Shown: one piece after another, positions 40,207 to 49,458 of the stretch
How the letters are laid out: each line of letters begins with the position of its first letter
How positions within the stretch are numbered: position 1 is the stretch's first letter
Source: Muribaculaceae bacterium
Lineage (GTDB): Bacteria; Bacteroidota; Bacteroidia; Bacteroidales; Muribaculaceae
Direction: 5' to 3'
Assembly (NCBI GenBank): GCA_022510385.1
Contig: JAFLTQ010000002.1
Span: 124,001 to 188,000, forward strand
Length of the DNA stretch: 64,000 nucleotides
Made by a program: the position numbers and the translations under genes
Notes under the pieces: model-generated
Databases searched by the model: none
What the model was told of the DNA's origin: nothing
What the model saw: the letters and a program-made list of their open reading frames with translations, nothing else

Positions 40207-42624
40207 ATGAAAAATAAACTGTCGCTCATAATAATCGCTTTGTCTCTCCCATTCATCGGGGAAGCAAAATTATGGATTAATGAGATTATGCAATCAAATA
40301 TCGATGAGCTGTATGTTGAGAATGAATTTCCCGACTCATGGTTTGAAATTTATAATGAGGGTGGCAACGCGATGCGACTTGTAAATTATCGTGTGGGTGA
40401 CAGTAAAAATTTTGAGAAAGCTTACGTATTGACGGCCACCGGAATTGGAGCCGATGGACATGCTGTGGTTTATTGTGATAAGGTAGGCAAAGGAAATCAT
40501 ACCGATTTTAGAATAGATTCCGGTAAGGGAGATTTATATCTGTTTGATCCCAGAGGAGAAATAGTAGACCACATATCCTACCCTAAGATGATAGCCCCCA
40601 ATGTGGCATACGGCAGAACGGTGGATGGAGGTGAAGAATGGGGGTATGAGTTGAAGCCCACTCCGGGAGAAAAAAATGAAGGAGGTGTCACCTCTCTCCT
40701 ACTTCCTGATCCTGTATTTTCAATGAAAGGGAATGTCAGATATGGCGATTTGAGCGGGCAAAAAATAAAAGTGAGTATACCGGAAGGGGTGGAACTTCCT
40801 GCGGATACACGTTTATATATAACCACTGACGGTTCTGAACCTTCCATTGAGTCTCCGTCATATGAAAAAGAACATGAATTTACGGTCAGACAAGCCAATA
40901 CCCTTATTGTAAGGGCTAAACTGATTTCTTCGGAAGCTCTTTCACCAAGGTCTGTGACCCATTCCTACATTTTCCATCCCAGAGAGGTGGATTTACCTGT
41001 AATCTCTTTGAATACAAGTGACAACTATCTATACGACGTGACAGTTGGGATCTGGAGGAATTATGGAGAAGATTGGAGAAGACCTCTAAATGTGGAATAT
41101 TTCCCGGGCCCGGGATCCAAACAGGAAATTAATCAGGTTGGAGAGTTCAGGATCCATGGAGGATGGTCAAGAGCTCATCCTCAGAAGTCATTGGCAGTAT
41201 ATGCAAATAAACGATTTGGAACAAAAAGATACTCCTATCCCTTCTGGAATGACAAGAAAGAAATGGAGGAAGTAAAATCCTTTATACTAAGAAACGGAGG
41301 AAACTGTTTTGACCATCAGCGCATTAACGATTCTTTTGTCCAGACGCTATTTGGAATAAATTGCAAAGATATCGACTGGCAGGCTTATCAGCCGGTGATA
41401 TGCTATATAAACGGTGAATATAAAGGAATCTATGATCTTAGGGAACGTTCGAATGAGGATTATGTGGAAGCGAATTATGACGGACTTGAAGACATAGACA
41501 TGATTGAAAACTGGGAAGAGTTAAAAGCAGGGAGTATTGACTCATTCGAGGAATTAAAAAAACTATATAACAATAATCCGAAATACAAAGAGATGGAAGC
41601 CGCCATTGATGTTGAAAACTTTGTCAACCTTTTTGTGGCGAATGCTTGGGCCACAAACACGGATTTCCCGGGTAATAATATGGTGATGTGGCGACCACAG
41701 AAAAATGATGGCAAATGGCGTTGGATTTTTAAAGATATGGATTTTTTTGCCTCAAATCCTTCTGATTTTAACTATTTCAATTTTCTTTTCCATACGGGTA
41801 GTTACAGCGTTGGAGAGGGGAATGCCGACCATGCCGTAAAGCTATTCCAAGTAATGAATGGGTTCCCTGAATTCCGAGAGATGTTGTTTGATCATTTCTT
41901 TGTTTATATGGGAGATTTTCTACGTCCTGAAGTTACTTCCGAGCTGCTGGATGCGATGCGAGAGGAATTGAGGGAAGAATATCCGTTTCATATAGACTGT
42001 TATTCCATATGGATCAATATGGATGGTTGGAACCGGGAGCTTGATGATCTTAAAAGATGGTGTGAGAAAAGAACTTCCTCTTTACCCGACAAATTGATCA
42101 AATATTATGATCTGGGAAGATCTACGGTTATCAATATAATCGGTGGAGAGAGCGGCTTTAGTATAAATGAAATACCAGTAAACGGCGATGACTTTTACGG
42201 AAAGTGGCCTATGAAACGTCGTATGACTTTAAAAAGCAACGATGAAAATTCAGGCTGGAGATTAATCTACAATAATTATAAAGGCATACGTCAAGTTTTC
42301 GAAGCTTATTCGAGTGAATATGAATTTACACCTGAGGAGGGCATGAACGACATATATATCGAAAATATCTCAACCTTAGGAGTAGATAAGCCCAAAGCTC
42401 AAGAGGAGAATAAAGTCAGAATAACAGTAGCCGGAGAATTAGTGGCAGTCGAGTCATCTCAAATCATTACCGGCATATCTGTTTATGACATCACGGGACG
42501 CTTGATCTTTAAAGCCTCTCCTTCCTCAAGAGACGTAAAATTTGAGTCGGGAGGGAAGGGAATATATATTGTCAAAGTCGAATTGGCAGACGGGAGCAAT
42601 GTTGAAAAAAAATTACAGTTATAA
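40207..42624 (+). CDS. CotH-kinase family protein with lamin-tail domain and T9SS tail
   Basis: The protein has 805 residues from the ATG at 40207, which precedes the signal peptide (LSLIIIALSLPFIGEA). A lamin-tail domain comes first (about 20-130, LWINEIMQSNIDE, DSWFEIYNE). A chitobiase/Fn3-like sandwich follows (YITTDGSEPSIESPSY). A CotH domain covers about 270-600, with EFRIHGGWSR, YINGEYKGIYDLRE and RWIFKDMDF. CotH proteins have a protein-kinase-like fold, and the Bacillus founding member phosphorylates spore-coat proteins. The C-terminus is a T9SS type A-like tail (ISVYDITGRLIFK to VEKKLQL). Its place right after a GH92 gene suggests a role in processing the glycoprotein target or surface proteins, which is unproven. 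Confidence 0.82.
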   Translation: MKNKLSLIIIALSLPFIGEAKLWINEIMQSNIDELYVENEFPDSWFEIYNEGGNAMRLVNYRVGDSKNFEKAYVLTATGIGADGHAVVYCDKVGKGNHTDFRIDSGKGDLYLFDPRGEIVDHISYPKMIAPNVAYGRTVDGGEEWGYELKPTPGEKNEGGVTSLLLPDPVFSMKGNVRYGDLSGQKIKVSIPEGVELPADTRLYITTDGSEPSIESPSYEKEHEFTVRQANTLIVRAKLISSEALSPRSVTHSYIFHPREVDLPVISLNTSDNYLYDVTVGIWRNYGEDWRRPLNVEYFPGPGSKQEINQVGEFRIHGGWSRAHPQKSLAVYANKRFGTKRYSYPFWNDKKEMEEVKSFILRNGGNCFDHQRINDSFVQTLFGINCKDIDWQAYQPVICYINGEYKGIYDLRERSNEDYVEANYDGLEDIDMIENWEELKAGSIDSFEELKKLYNNNPKYKEMEAAIDVENFVNLFVANAWATNTDFPGNNMVMWRPQKNDGKWRWIFKDMDFFASNPSDFNYFNFLFHTGSYSVGEGNADHAVKLFQVMNGFPEFREMLFDHFFVYMGDFLRPEVTSELLDAMREELREEYPFHIDCYSIWINMDGWNRELDDLKRWCEKRTSSLPDKLIKYYDLGRSTVINIIGGESGFSINEIPVNGDDFYGKWPMKRRMTLKSNDENSGWRLIYNNYKGIRQVFEAYSSEYEFTPEEGMNDIYIENISTLGVDKPKAQEENKVRITVAGELVAVESSQIITGISVYDITGRLIFKASPSSRDVKFESGGKGIYIVKVELADGSNVEKKLQL

Positions 42625-42654
42625 AGCACTCAATAAGCGTGTGAGCCTATTGCG

Positions 42655-42708
42655 TTATTTTTTGGTTTCAATGTGATAGGTATGAGTTTCAATGATTAAA
42701 TATATTTG
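42655..42708 (+). promoter_or_regulatory. Operator (42655-42664) and -7 box (42701-42708) of the SusC/D operon
   Basis: TTATTTTTTG lies 36 bp upstream of TATATTTG, a perfect -7 match, in the 136-bp gap before the operon. GTGATAG at 42673-42679 is the second half-element, 21 bp from the box. GTTTCAATG occurs twice, at 42665 and 42686, 21 bp apart. The surroundings match those at 511-550 in reverse over about 40 bp. Predicted leader is about 46 nt. Confidence 0.7.
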
Positions 42709-42760
42709 CACTATAACAAATTAGCCTTAACTCAGATAATTAACGTTAAAATATAATTAC

Positions 42761-44911
42761 ATGAAAAATGTAAAAAGATTTACGGGACGTATTTTAATTT
42801 TAGCTGTTATCTTATTGCAATCCTCAATTATATTGCGAGGAGAAACTGTGAGCAATAATTTATGGTCAATTATCCACGACCCGTCAACACATCAGTCTGA
42901 AATTCAAAAAAAGTCTGTATCTGTGCTTAAAGGCGTTACCCCGCGTTTTAAAGCCAATGGGAAAATAATGGGAACCGAAAACTATGACAAGGTTTCTTAT
43001 TCCGAGAGAAATATAACAGATGAAATAGGGGAAGCCAAACAGTTTACTATCAAATATGAATCTCAGGATACAAATCTTCCTGATGTGGAGCAATCTTTTT
43101 ATCTCTACAATGATAAAGATTTTATTCTTACGGATTTGACATTGTCAGGGAAGAATGGAGGCGAAGCATCCACCAACTATCTTGCCCCGATATTCACGAA
43201 AGAAAACAACGTATTTCTGCCACAAGATAATAACAACCGTTTTCTGACAGTACCCTTTGATAACGATGGTTTTATAGAATATGGTTCTTATCCGTTAAGC
43301 TGTACATCTCCGGGAGCCTCCGATCAAGCCACCGGAAGAGTTGCCCGTGACAGCATATCCTTTGAGGTAACGGCTATATTCAATGGGATTATACAACAGG
43401 GTATGGTAATCGGGTCAGTGGATCATGACACATGGAAGTCCGCAATAAGAATAACGGGGAGCCCTCTAAGTCAGGGAGCAGTGACAAGTCTTGAAAGTTT
43501 TAGCGGAGTCACTCATGCAGTGACAAGAGATACTAACGGGAATTATTTACAACCGCATGGAACAGTGAGCGGACCGAGTGTAAGGTCAGCCAGAATGATT
43601 CTCTATTACTCTGATGACTGGAGAGATGGTCTTGAAACATTCGGAGAGGTTTGTGCCCAAATTTCCGGTAAGGCAAAATATGACGGACCCACCCCTTACG
43701 GATGGAACAGCTGGGGAGGTATGGCAACCAATGTTAATTATTCCGGTGTGATTTCAGTATCTGATTTCATAAAAAACAACTTACAAGGTAAAGGGGGTTT
43801 TGGCGACGGAGTAGTATATGTTGGTCTCGACTCTTTTTGGGATAACATGAATTGGGATGAACTCAAGGCATTTGCCGATCATTGCTATGAAAACGGTCAG
43901 GTACCCGGAATTTACTGGACTCCGTGGTGCGACTGGTTGTTCAGTGGCTCAAGAGCCGTCGAGGGGAATAATGGATATTTCTATGAACAGGGTTATCTGA
44001 AGGTGAACGGAGCCACAAAAAATGTTGCAGGCGCACTCTGTATGGATCCAACCGCTCCCGCAACTATATCTCGGCTTAATTTCTTCATAGATAAATTTAA
44101 ATCATGTGGATTTAAATATCTTAAATTGGACTTTTTAACCAACGGTATTGTAGAAGGAGACTCATATTGGGATAAGAATATAACAACCGGAGTGCAGGCT
44201 TACAATTATGGAATGAAAAAGCTTAGGGAAAGATGTGGAGACGATATGTTTATAGTAGAGTCCATAGCCCCGTTGTTCCCCGCACAATATGCTAATGCAA
44301 GAAGAATCAGTTGTGACGCCTGGGGAGAAATGTATCATATTGCCTACATGATGAACAGCTATTCTTTCGGATGGTGGTTGAATCGTGTCTATAATTTTAA
44401 TGATCCCGATCATCTCGTGATGGGTAATCGTAGTGATGCAGAAAATATGTCGAGAATGACAACAGGAGCAATCACAGGTTATTTTATGCTTGGTGACAAT
44501 TTGAGTACTGCCGGTTCCTTTATCGGGACAGGGCTTTCTCAACAAAAAAGCGTGAAATATTCCACAAACGAAGCTGTGAATGATGTGGTTAAATTAGGTG
44601 GAGGGTTTCGTCCTGCCTATGGCCATAAACTTACCAAATATAATGATGTTTACGGAGGTCACAGATATGTAATTGACCTTTTCTATAAAGAGACGGATGA
44701 CTGCTATTTAATAGCATATTTCAATTATAGTCAAGGGAATAAGGATAACGATACTATAGATCTTGAATTACTTGGAATCAATCCGTCAGATATTGATGTT
44801 TCAAAAAGTTTTGAATGTTGGACGGGTGGTTCTGTAGAGATATCAGGAAACAAACTGACTTTTAAGAATGTAAATGATCAGGCAAGACTTTGGAGACTTT
44901 ATAAGAAATAA
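42761..44911 (+). CDS. Clan GH-D alpha-galactosidase-like enzyme (GH27/GH36 type), secreted
   Basis: This 716-residue protein begins with a signal peptide (ILILAVILLQSSIILRGE). An N-terminal beta-sandwich leads to a TIM barrel that starts YGWNSWGGM. YLKLDFL carries the likely nucleophile Asp457. FNDPDHLV carries Asp548 and Asp550, candidate acid/base. The IYWTPWCDWL segment fits the GH-D substrate pocket. It resembles GH36/GH27 enzymes but is clearly different from the GH36 at 688-2865. Alpha-galactosidase or alpha-N-acetylgalactosaminidase activity is plausible. It is the first gene of the SusC/D operon and therefore under the operator at 42655. Confidence 0.8.
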   Translation: MKNVKRFTGRILILAVILLQSSIILRGETVSNNLWSIIHDPSTHQSEIQKKSVSVLKGVTPRFKANGKIMGTENYDKVSYSERNITDEIGEAKQFTIKYESQDTNLPDVEQSFYLYNDKDFILTDLTLSGKNGGEASTNYLAPIFTKENNVFLPQDNNNRFLTVPFDNDGFIEYGSYPLSCTSPGASDQATGRVARDSISFEVTAIFNGIIQQGMVIGSVDHDTWKSAIRITGSPLSQGAVTSLESFSGVTHAVTRDTNGNYLQPHGTVSGPSVRSARMILYYSDDWRDGLETFGEVCAQISGKAKYDGPTPYGWNSWGGMATNVNYSGVISVSDFIKNNLQGKGGFGDGVVYVGLDSFWDNMNWDELKAFADHCYENGQVPGIYWTPWCDWLFSGSRAVEGNNGYFYEQGYLKVNGATKNVAGALCMDPTAPATISRLNFFIDKFKSCGFKYLKLDFLTNGIVEGDSYWDKNITTGVQAYNYGMKKLRERCGDDMFIVESIAPLFPAQYANARRISCDAWGEMYHIAYMMNSYSFGWWLNRVYNFNDPDHLVMGNRSDAENMSRMTTGAITGYFMLGDNLSTAGSFIGTGLSQQKSVKYSTNEAVNDVVKLGGGFRPAYGHKLTKYNDVYGGHRYVIDLFYKETDDCYLIAYFNYSQGNKDNDTIDLELLGINPSDIDVSKSFECWTGGSVEISGNKLTFKNVNDQARLWRLYKK

Positions 44912-44953
44912 TTAACCTAAAAATAGAATAAAAAAATAATTACCAATAACATC

Positions 44954-46291
44954 ATGAAAAAATCCTTTACTAAAACAATCCATTTAGGGGTATTTAGTAG
45001 CGCTTTGTTACTCATTTCCTGGGGGTGTAGTGACAAAAAGGAGGCAGTGGAGGAATATGATCCGTCCCAACCTGTCGAGCTTACTGATTACTATCCTACG
45101 GAAGGAGGCGTAGCAACGCAAATGATCTTGAATGGGAAGAACTTTGGTACAGACATTTCCAAAATCAATGTCTATGTAAATGGCTTCCCGGCAACTGTTG
45201 TAAGTTCCAATGGAGAGAAAATCTATGTTATCTGTCCGAGGAAACCGGGAGAAGGTAATGAAGAATCACAAATTATTTGTGATGTAGAAGTTGAAATCGG
45301 TGGTAAACGTTTAAGTTATAACACTCCGTTTATTTACACCATTAAGACAGTGGTAACTACCGTTTGTGGCACTCCCGGGAAGATGGACGACGAAGTAACC
45401 ACAGGAACTTTAGCTCAGACAATCATAACCCACCCTACCTATCTGGCCATAGATGCAGATAACAATATGATTGTAAGTCTACGTAACAATAACAGTTATT
45501 ACAATAACAACAAGGTTATACTGGTAAATGAAGATGAAGATCAAAGTCGTCTTTTGATTCCTGACACGGGAGCCCCGCTAAATCAGCCCTGTATGCTGGA
45601 TAATGGAACAACAGTGTATATTCCTACTGATAACGGCGATGATTTTTGGGTGATGTCTTCAGAAAATATGTGGTCTCCGATGAAACAGAATTTAAAACCT
45701 GCTCAAGGACAATCCTCAATTACTATAGACTTCAAGCACTCATTTGCCATGTGTACGGTTGACGGGTACATGTATTTTAGACCCAAGAACGGTATTCTCT
45801 ATAAATTCGATCCGGCAACCAACCTTACACAGTTGATTGACAATAATCTTATGAGTTCAAGTGACTGTTATATGACCTTCAGTAAAAAGAATCCCAACAT
45901 GCTCTATATGGCTTATACAAACAGCAACAACATCTATAGCTATGATATAAAGAGTAAGAGTCATAAACTTATAGCCGGTAGCGCGTCAGGTACACCGGGA
46001 TATCTTGACGGTAATGGCAATACAGCACTTTTTAATGAGCCGCGCCAACTTATCCTTGACGAAAATGACGATATCTATATTGCTGACACAAACAATCATT
46101 GTATAAGAAAGGTAACTCCTGACGGTAAAGTAAGCACCGTAATCGGCCAGGGAGGAGAATCCGGTTACAGGGATGGAGATCCGGAAGTTGCTTTGTTCAA
46201 CCGTCCATTTGGTGTCTGCATAAATAATGACGGCATCATATATGTTGCCGACTATGATAATTATGTCATTAGACGTCTGGCAATCGAATAA
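44954..46291 (+). CDS. IPT/TIG and NHL-repeat surface lipoprotein
   Basis: This 445-residue lipoprotein has a lipobox ending LISWGC, with Cys near residue 25 followed by SDKKE, a surface-export-type acidic start. An IPT/TIG domain comes first (VELTDYYPTEGG, NGKNFGTD). A six-bladed NHL-like propeller fills the rest (about 130-445; repeats such as PRQLILDENDDIYIADTNNHCIRKV and RPFGVCINNDGIIYVADYDNYVIRRL). It should be a surface glycan-binding protein that works with SusC/D. It sits directly upstream of the susC-like gene, where such lipoproteins are often found. No enzymatic motif is visible. Confidence 0.85.
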   Translation: MKKSFTKTIHLGVFSSALLLISWGCSDKKEAVEEYDPSQPVELTDYYPTEGGVATQMILNGKNFGTDISKINVYVNGFPATVVSSNGEKIYVICPRKPGEGNEESQIICDVEVEIGGKRLSYNTPFIYTIKTVVTTVCGTPGKMDDEVTTGTLAQTIITHPTYLAIDADNNMIVSLRNNNSYYNNNKVILVNEDEDQSRLLIPDTGAPLNQPCMLDNGTTVYIPTDNGDDFWVMSSENMWSPMKQNLKPAQGQSSITIDFKHSFAMCTVDGYMYFRPKNGILYKFDPATNLTQLIDNNLMSSSDCYMTFSKKNPNMLYMAYTNSNNIYSYDIKSKSHKLIAGSASGTPGYLDGNGNTALFNEPRQLILDENDDIYIADTNNHCIRKVTPDGKVSTVIGQGGESGYRDGDPEVALFNRPFGVCINNDGIIYVADYDNYVIRRLAIE

Positions 46292-46330
46292 ATCCGGACA
46301 TATTCCATAACAACTAACCAAACATTTGAA

Positions 46331-49300
46331 ATGAAAAAATATTTATTAATAATAATTGCTTTATTCTGTTTAAACGGAATTGCGCTGGCTCAAAATGATT
46401 TAGTGACAGTTTCGGGAACAGTATATGACGAAACGAAAGAGCCGGTGGTGGGCGCGAGCGTCTTTATAAAGGACCGTCCGGGCACCGGTACTGTAACCGA
46501 CATTGATGGTCATTTTAAGATCAATGTTGTGAAGAATGATGTCCTTTGTGTCACTTACATTGGATATAATCCTTATGAACAACGCATCACCGAACCTAAC
46601 TCCAATCTGGAGATAGATCTGACCACATCTGAAAATATGCTTGAAGAAACAGTGGTTGTGGGTCTTGGCACGCAAAAGAAGATAAGTGTGGTTGGAGCTG
46701 TAACTTCGGTAGATCCCGGTCAATTACAGACTCCGGCAATCAATATTCAGAATATGCTTGGTGGAAAGGTTCCCGGTATTATAACGATGCAGTCGAGCGG
46801 AGAACCGGGAAAGAATATTTCTGAATTCTGGATTCGCGGTATAGGAACTTTCGGAGCCAATAGTAGTGCTTTGGTTCTAATTGATGGTCTTGAAGGTAAT
46901 CTCAGTGATATTGACCCGGCCGATATCGAATCTTTCTCAGTGCTCAAGGATGCATCTGCAACAGCGGTATATGGTGTAAGAGGTGCTAACGGTGTTGTAT
47001 TGGTTACAACCAAAAGAGGTAAGGCTGACAAGCTTGAGGTTTCAGGACGTATTAACTTTTCAATTACCCACCTTACAAACATGCCTGTATATTTGGGATC
47101 GTATGAATATGCCAAACTTGCCAACGAAGCTCGTGTAGTACGTGGTAATTCTCCATTATATACAGATACAGAACTTGATATTATCAAATATAATCTTGAT
47201 CCTGACCTTTTCCCTAATGTTAACTGGCAGAAAGAGCTGTTGCATGAAAATGGTTTTACACAGTCTTATTTTGTGAATGCGAGAGGTGGCGGTTCTTTAG
47301 CACGTTATTACCTTTCCTTAGGATATTCCAATGAATCATCAGCATATCGTCAGGATAAAAGCTCGAAATATTCAACAAATGTAGGGTATCAGACCATGAA
47401 TTATCGTGCTAATCTTGATATAAACCTTACAAGAACCACTCAGCTTTATTTTGGAACCGACGGATTCCTTTCAATCAAGAAGGAGCCGGGAAACCAAAGC
47501 ACCGACGATCTCTGGAGAACTACAAGAAATCTTACTCCGATCACTATACCGACTATTTATTCCACGGGACATTTACCTGCATATGGTGTTGACAACGCAT
47601 ATTCTCCATATGTTATGCTAAATAACACCGGTATGACTGACAACAGGAATTTCCGAGCAAAAGCAACCCTTTCGATACTTCAGGATTTATCGATGGTGAC
47701 TGAAGGATTGAAGATTAGGATTCAGGGAGCTTACGACAACCAGACCTCATTGTGGGAAAGACGTTCCATTCGACCGGAAATGTATTTTGCGACCTCAAGA
47801 AAACACACCGGTGAATTAGGTCTTGTTAAAAGAGTGGAGGCTGAACCTGTAAATTATACAAAGGGAGAGGTGCAGTACTACAAACTTCATTTTGAAGCAA
47901 CTGCAACATGGGATAGATTATTTAATCAGGAACACCGTGTGGGAGCATTGCTCTATTATTATATGAGTAGTGAGCAGACCAGTTCGCAAAGTGATGCTAC
48001 TTCCGACCAGACATTAAAAAGTATGTTTGCAATTCCTATAAAATATCAAGGTGTTTCAGGTAGGATTACATATGGATTCCGTAACACATATTTTATAGAT
48101 GCCAATTTCGGTTACACCGGTTCTGAAAACTTTGAGAAAGGTCATAGATTCGGTTTCTTCCCATCAGTGGCAATTGGTTGGGTGCCGACTCAATATAAAT
48201 TCATGTCGGCTATCTCCCCTGTATTAAGCTTCCTGAAGATCAGAGCCTCTTATGGAACGGTAGGTAATGACAGAATTACAGCCGACCGTTTCCCATATAT
48301 CACATTGTTGAATTATGGAGCCGGCGGAGGCTGGGGTAGTTCAAACGGCTTCATAACAGAAAGTCGTATCGGTGCTAACAATCTAAGATGGGAGAAAGCA
48401 ACAAAGGCCGATATTGGTATTGAAGGAAGAATGTTTGATGACAGACTTGATTTTACAGTAGACTTTTTCCGGGATGTACGTGATGGAATTTATCAACGAA
48501 GGGAACAGATACCTGACTATGTCGGCTTGACCCAGATGCCATACGGTAACGTGGGTAAGATGAGAAGCTGGGGTTCTGACGGCAATATATCATTTACTCA
48601 GAGTTTCGGTAAGGATTGGACCCTTATTGTAAGAGGTAACTTTACATATTCTGCTAATAAAGTGGACAATTGGGAACAGGCCGATATGCCTTATGGATAT
48701 CAGAACTATTCAGGTTTTGTATATAATGCTTTCAGAGGCTATATCGCTCTCGGTCTTTTCCGAGATGAACAGGATGTTGCACAAAGTCCAAAACAGACAT
48801 TTGGTGTGTATCAACCCGGTGACATAAAATATAAAGACGTTAATGGCGACGGAGTGATCAATGAAGACGATATGGTGCCATTATCTTATCCTAATTTCCC
48901 AAGGCTTATGTATGGCTTTGGTGCTGAATTGCGTTGGAAAATGTTAACTCTAAGCGTATTGTTCAGAGGAACAGGTAATACAGATTATTATTATGTAAAC
49001 GGAACAAGCGGCGGCGAGGGATATATCCCCTTCTATAATGGAGAGACTGGAAACGTATTAAAGATAGTAGCTGATCAAAACAATCGTTGGACTCCGGCTT
49101 CATATTCAGGAGATCCTTCAACTGAAAATCCGAATGCACGTTTCCCGAGACTAAGCTATGGAAGAAATGAAAACAACAATCAATTTTCAACCTTCTGGCA
49201 TGCCAACTCGCGTTATCTTCGTTTGCAGGAAATAAATCTGAACTATCATGTAATTCCCGGCAGATTCCTTAAGACACTTGGATTAACGTCAATGGATTTA

Positions 49301-49429
49301 CAATTTGTAATAAATAATTTGTGTGTATGGAGCCCAATGAAGCTATGGGATCCGGAGCAGGCCTCCCTCAATGGCGCCGCCTATCCAATTCCGACTTCTT
49401 ACGCAATCCAGTTGTATCTCAATTTCTAA
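46331..49429 (+). CDS. SusC-like TonB-dependent outer-membrane transporter
   Basis: This 1032-residue protein imports oligosaccharides across the outer membrane with energy from TonB. It has a signal peptide (LLIIIALFCLNGIALA), an N-terminal carboxypeptidase-regulatory-like domain (VSGTVYDETKEPVVGASV), a TonB plug (GGKVPGIITMQSSGEPGK, SVLKDASATAVYGVRGANG) and a 22-strand barrel ending in an aromatic residue (YAIQLYLNF). The length is normal for the family. There is no N-terminal STN domain, so control by an anti-sigma factor is not expected; the HTCS fits better. It pairs with SusD 29 bp downstream. Confidence 0.97.
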   Translation: MKKYLLIIIALFCLNGIALAQNDLVTVSGTVYDETKEPVVGASVFIKDRPGTGTVTDIDGHFKINVVKNDVLCVTYIGYNPYEQRITEPNSNLEIDLTTSENMLEETVVVGLGTQKKISVVGAVTSVDPGQLQTPAINIQNMLGGKVPGIITMQSSGEPGKNISEFWIRGIGTFGANSSALVLIDGLEGNLSDIDPADIESFSVLKDASATAVYGVRGANGVVLVTTKRGKADKLEVSGRINFSITHLTNMPVYLGSYEYAKLANEARVVRGNSPLYTDTELDIIKYNLDPDLFPNVNWQKELLHENGFTQSYFVNARGGGSLARYYLSLGYSNESSAYRQDKSSKYSTNVGYQTMNYRANLDINLTRTTQLYFGTDGFLSIKKEPGNQSTDDLWRTTRNLTPITIPTIYSTGHLPAYGVDNAYSPYVMLNNTGMTDNRNFRAKATLSILQDLSMVTEGLKIRIQGAYDNQTSLWERRSIRPEMYFATSRKHTGELGLVKRVEAEPVNYTKGEVQYYKLHFEATATWDRLFNQEHRVGALLYYYMSSEQTSSQSDATSDQTLKSMFAIPIKYQGVSGRITYGFRNTYFIDANFGYTGSENFEKGHRFGFFPSVAIGWVPTQYKFMSAISPVLSFLKIRASYGTVGNDRITADRFPYITLLNYGAGGGWGSSNGFITESRIGANNLRWEKATKADIGIEGRMFDDRLDFTVDFFRDVRDGIYQRREQIPDYVGLTQMPYGNVGKMRSWGSDGNISFTQSFGKDWTLIVRGNFTYSANKVDNWEQADMPYGYQNYSGFVYNAFRGYIALGLFRDEQDVAQSPKQTFGVYQPGDIKYKDVNGDGVINEDDMVPLSYPNFPRLMYGFGAELRWKMLTLSVLFRGTGNTDYYYVNGTSGGEGYIPFYNGETGNVLKIVADQNNRWTPASYSGDPSTENPNARFPRLSYGRNENNNQFSTFWHANSRYLRLQEINLNYHVIPGRFLKTLGLTSMDLQFVINNLCVWSPMKLWDPEQASLNGAAYPIPTSYAIQLYLNF

Positions 49430-49458
49430 CCTAAGTTCTATTAATTATAGATTTAATC

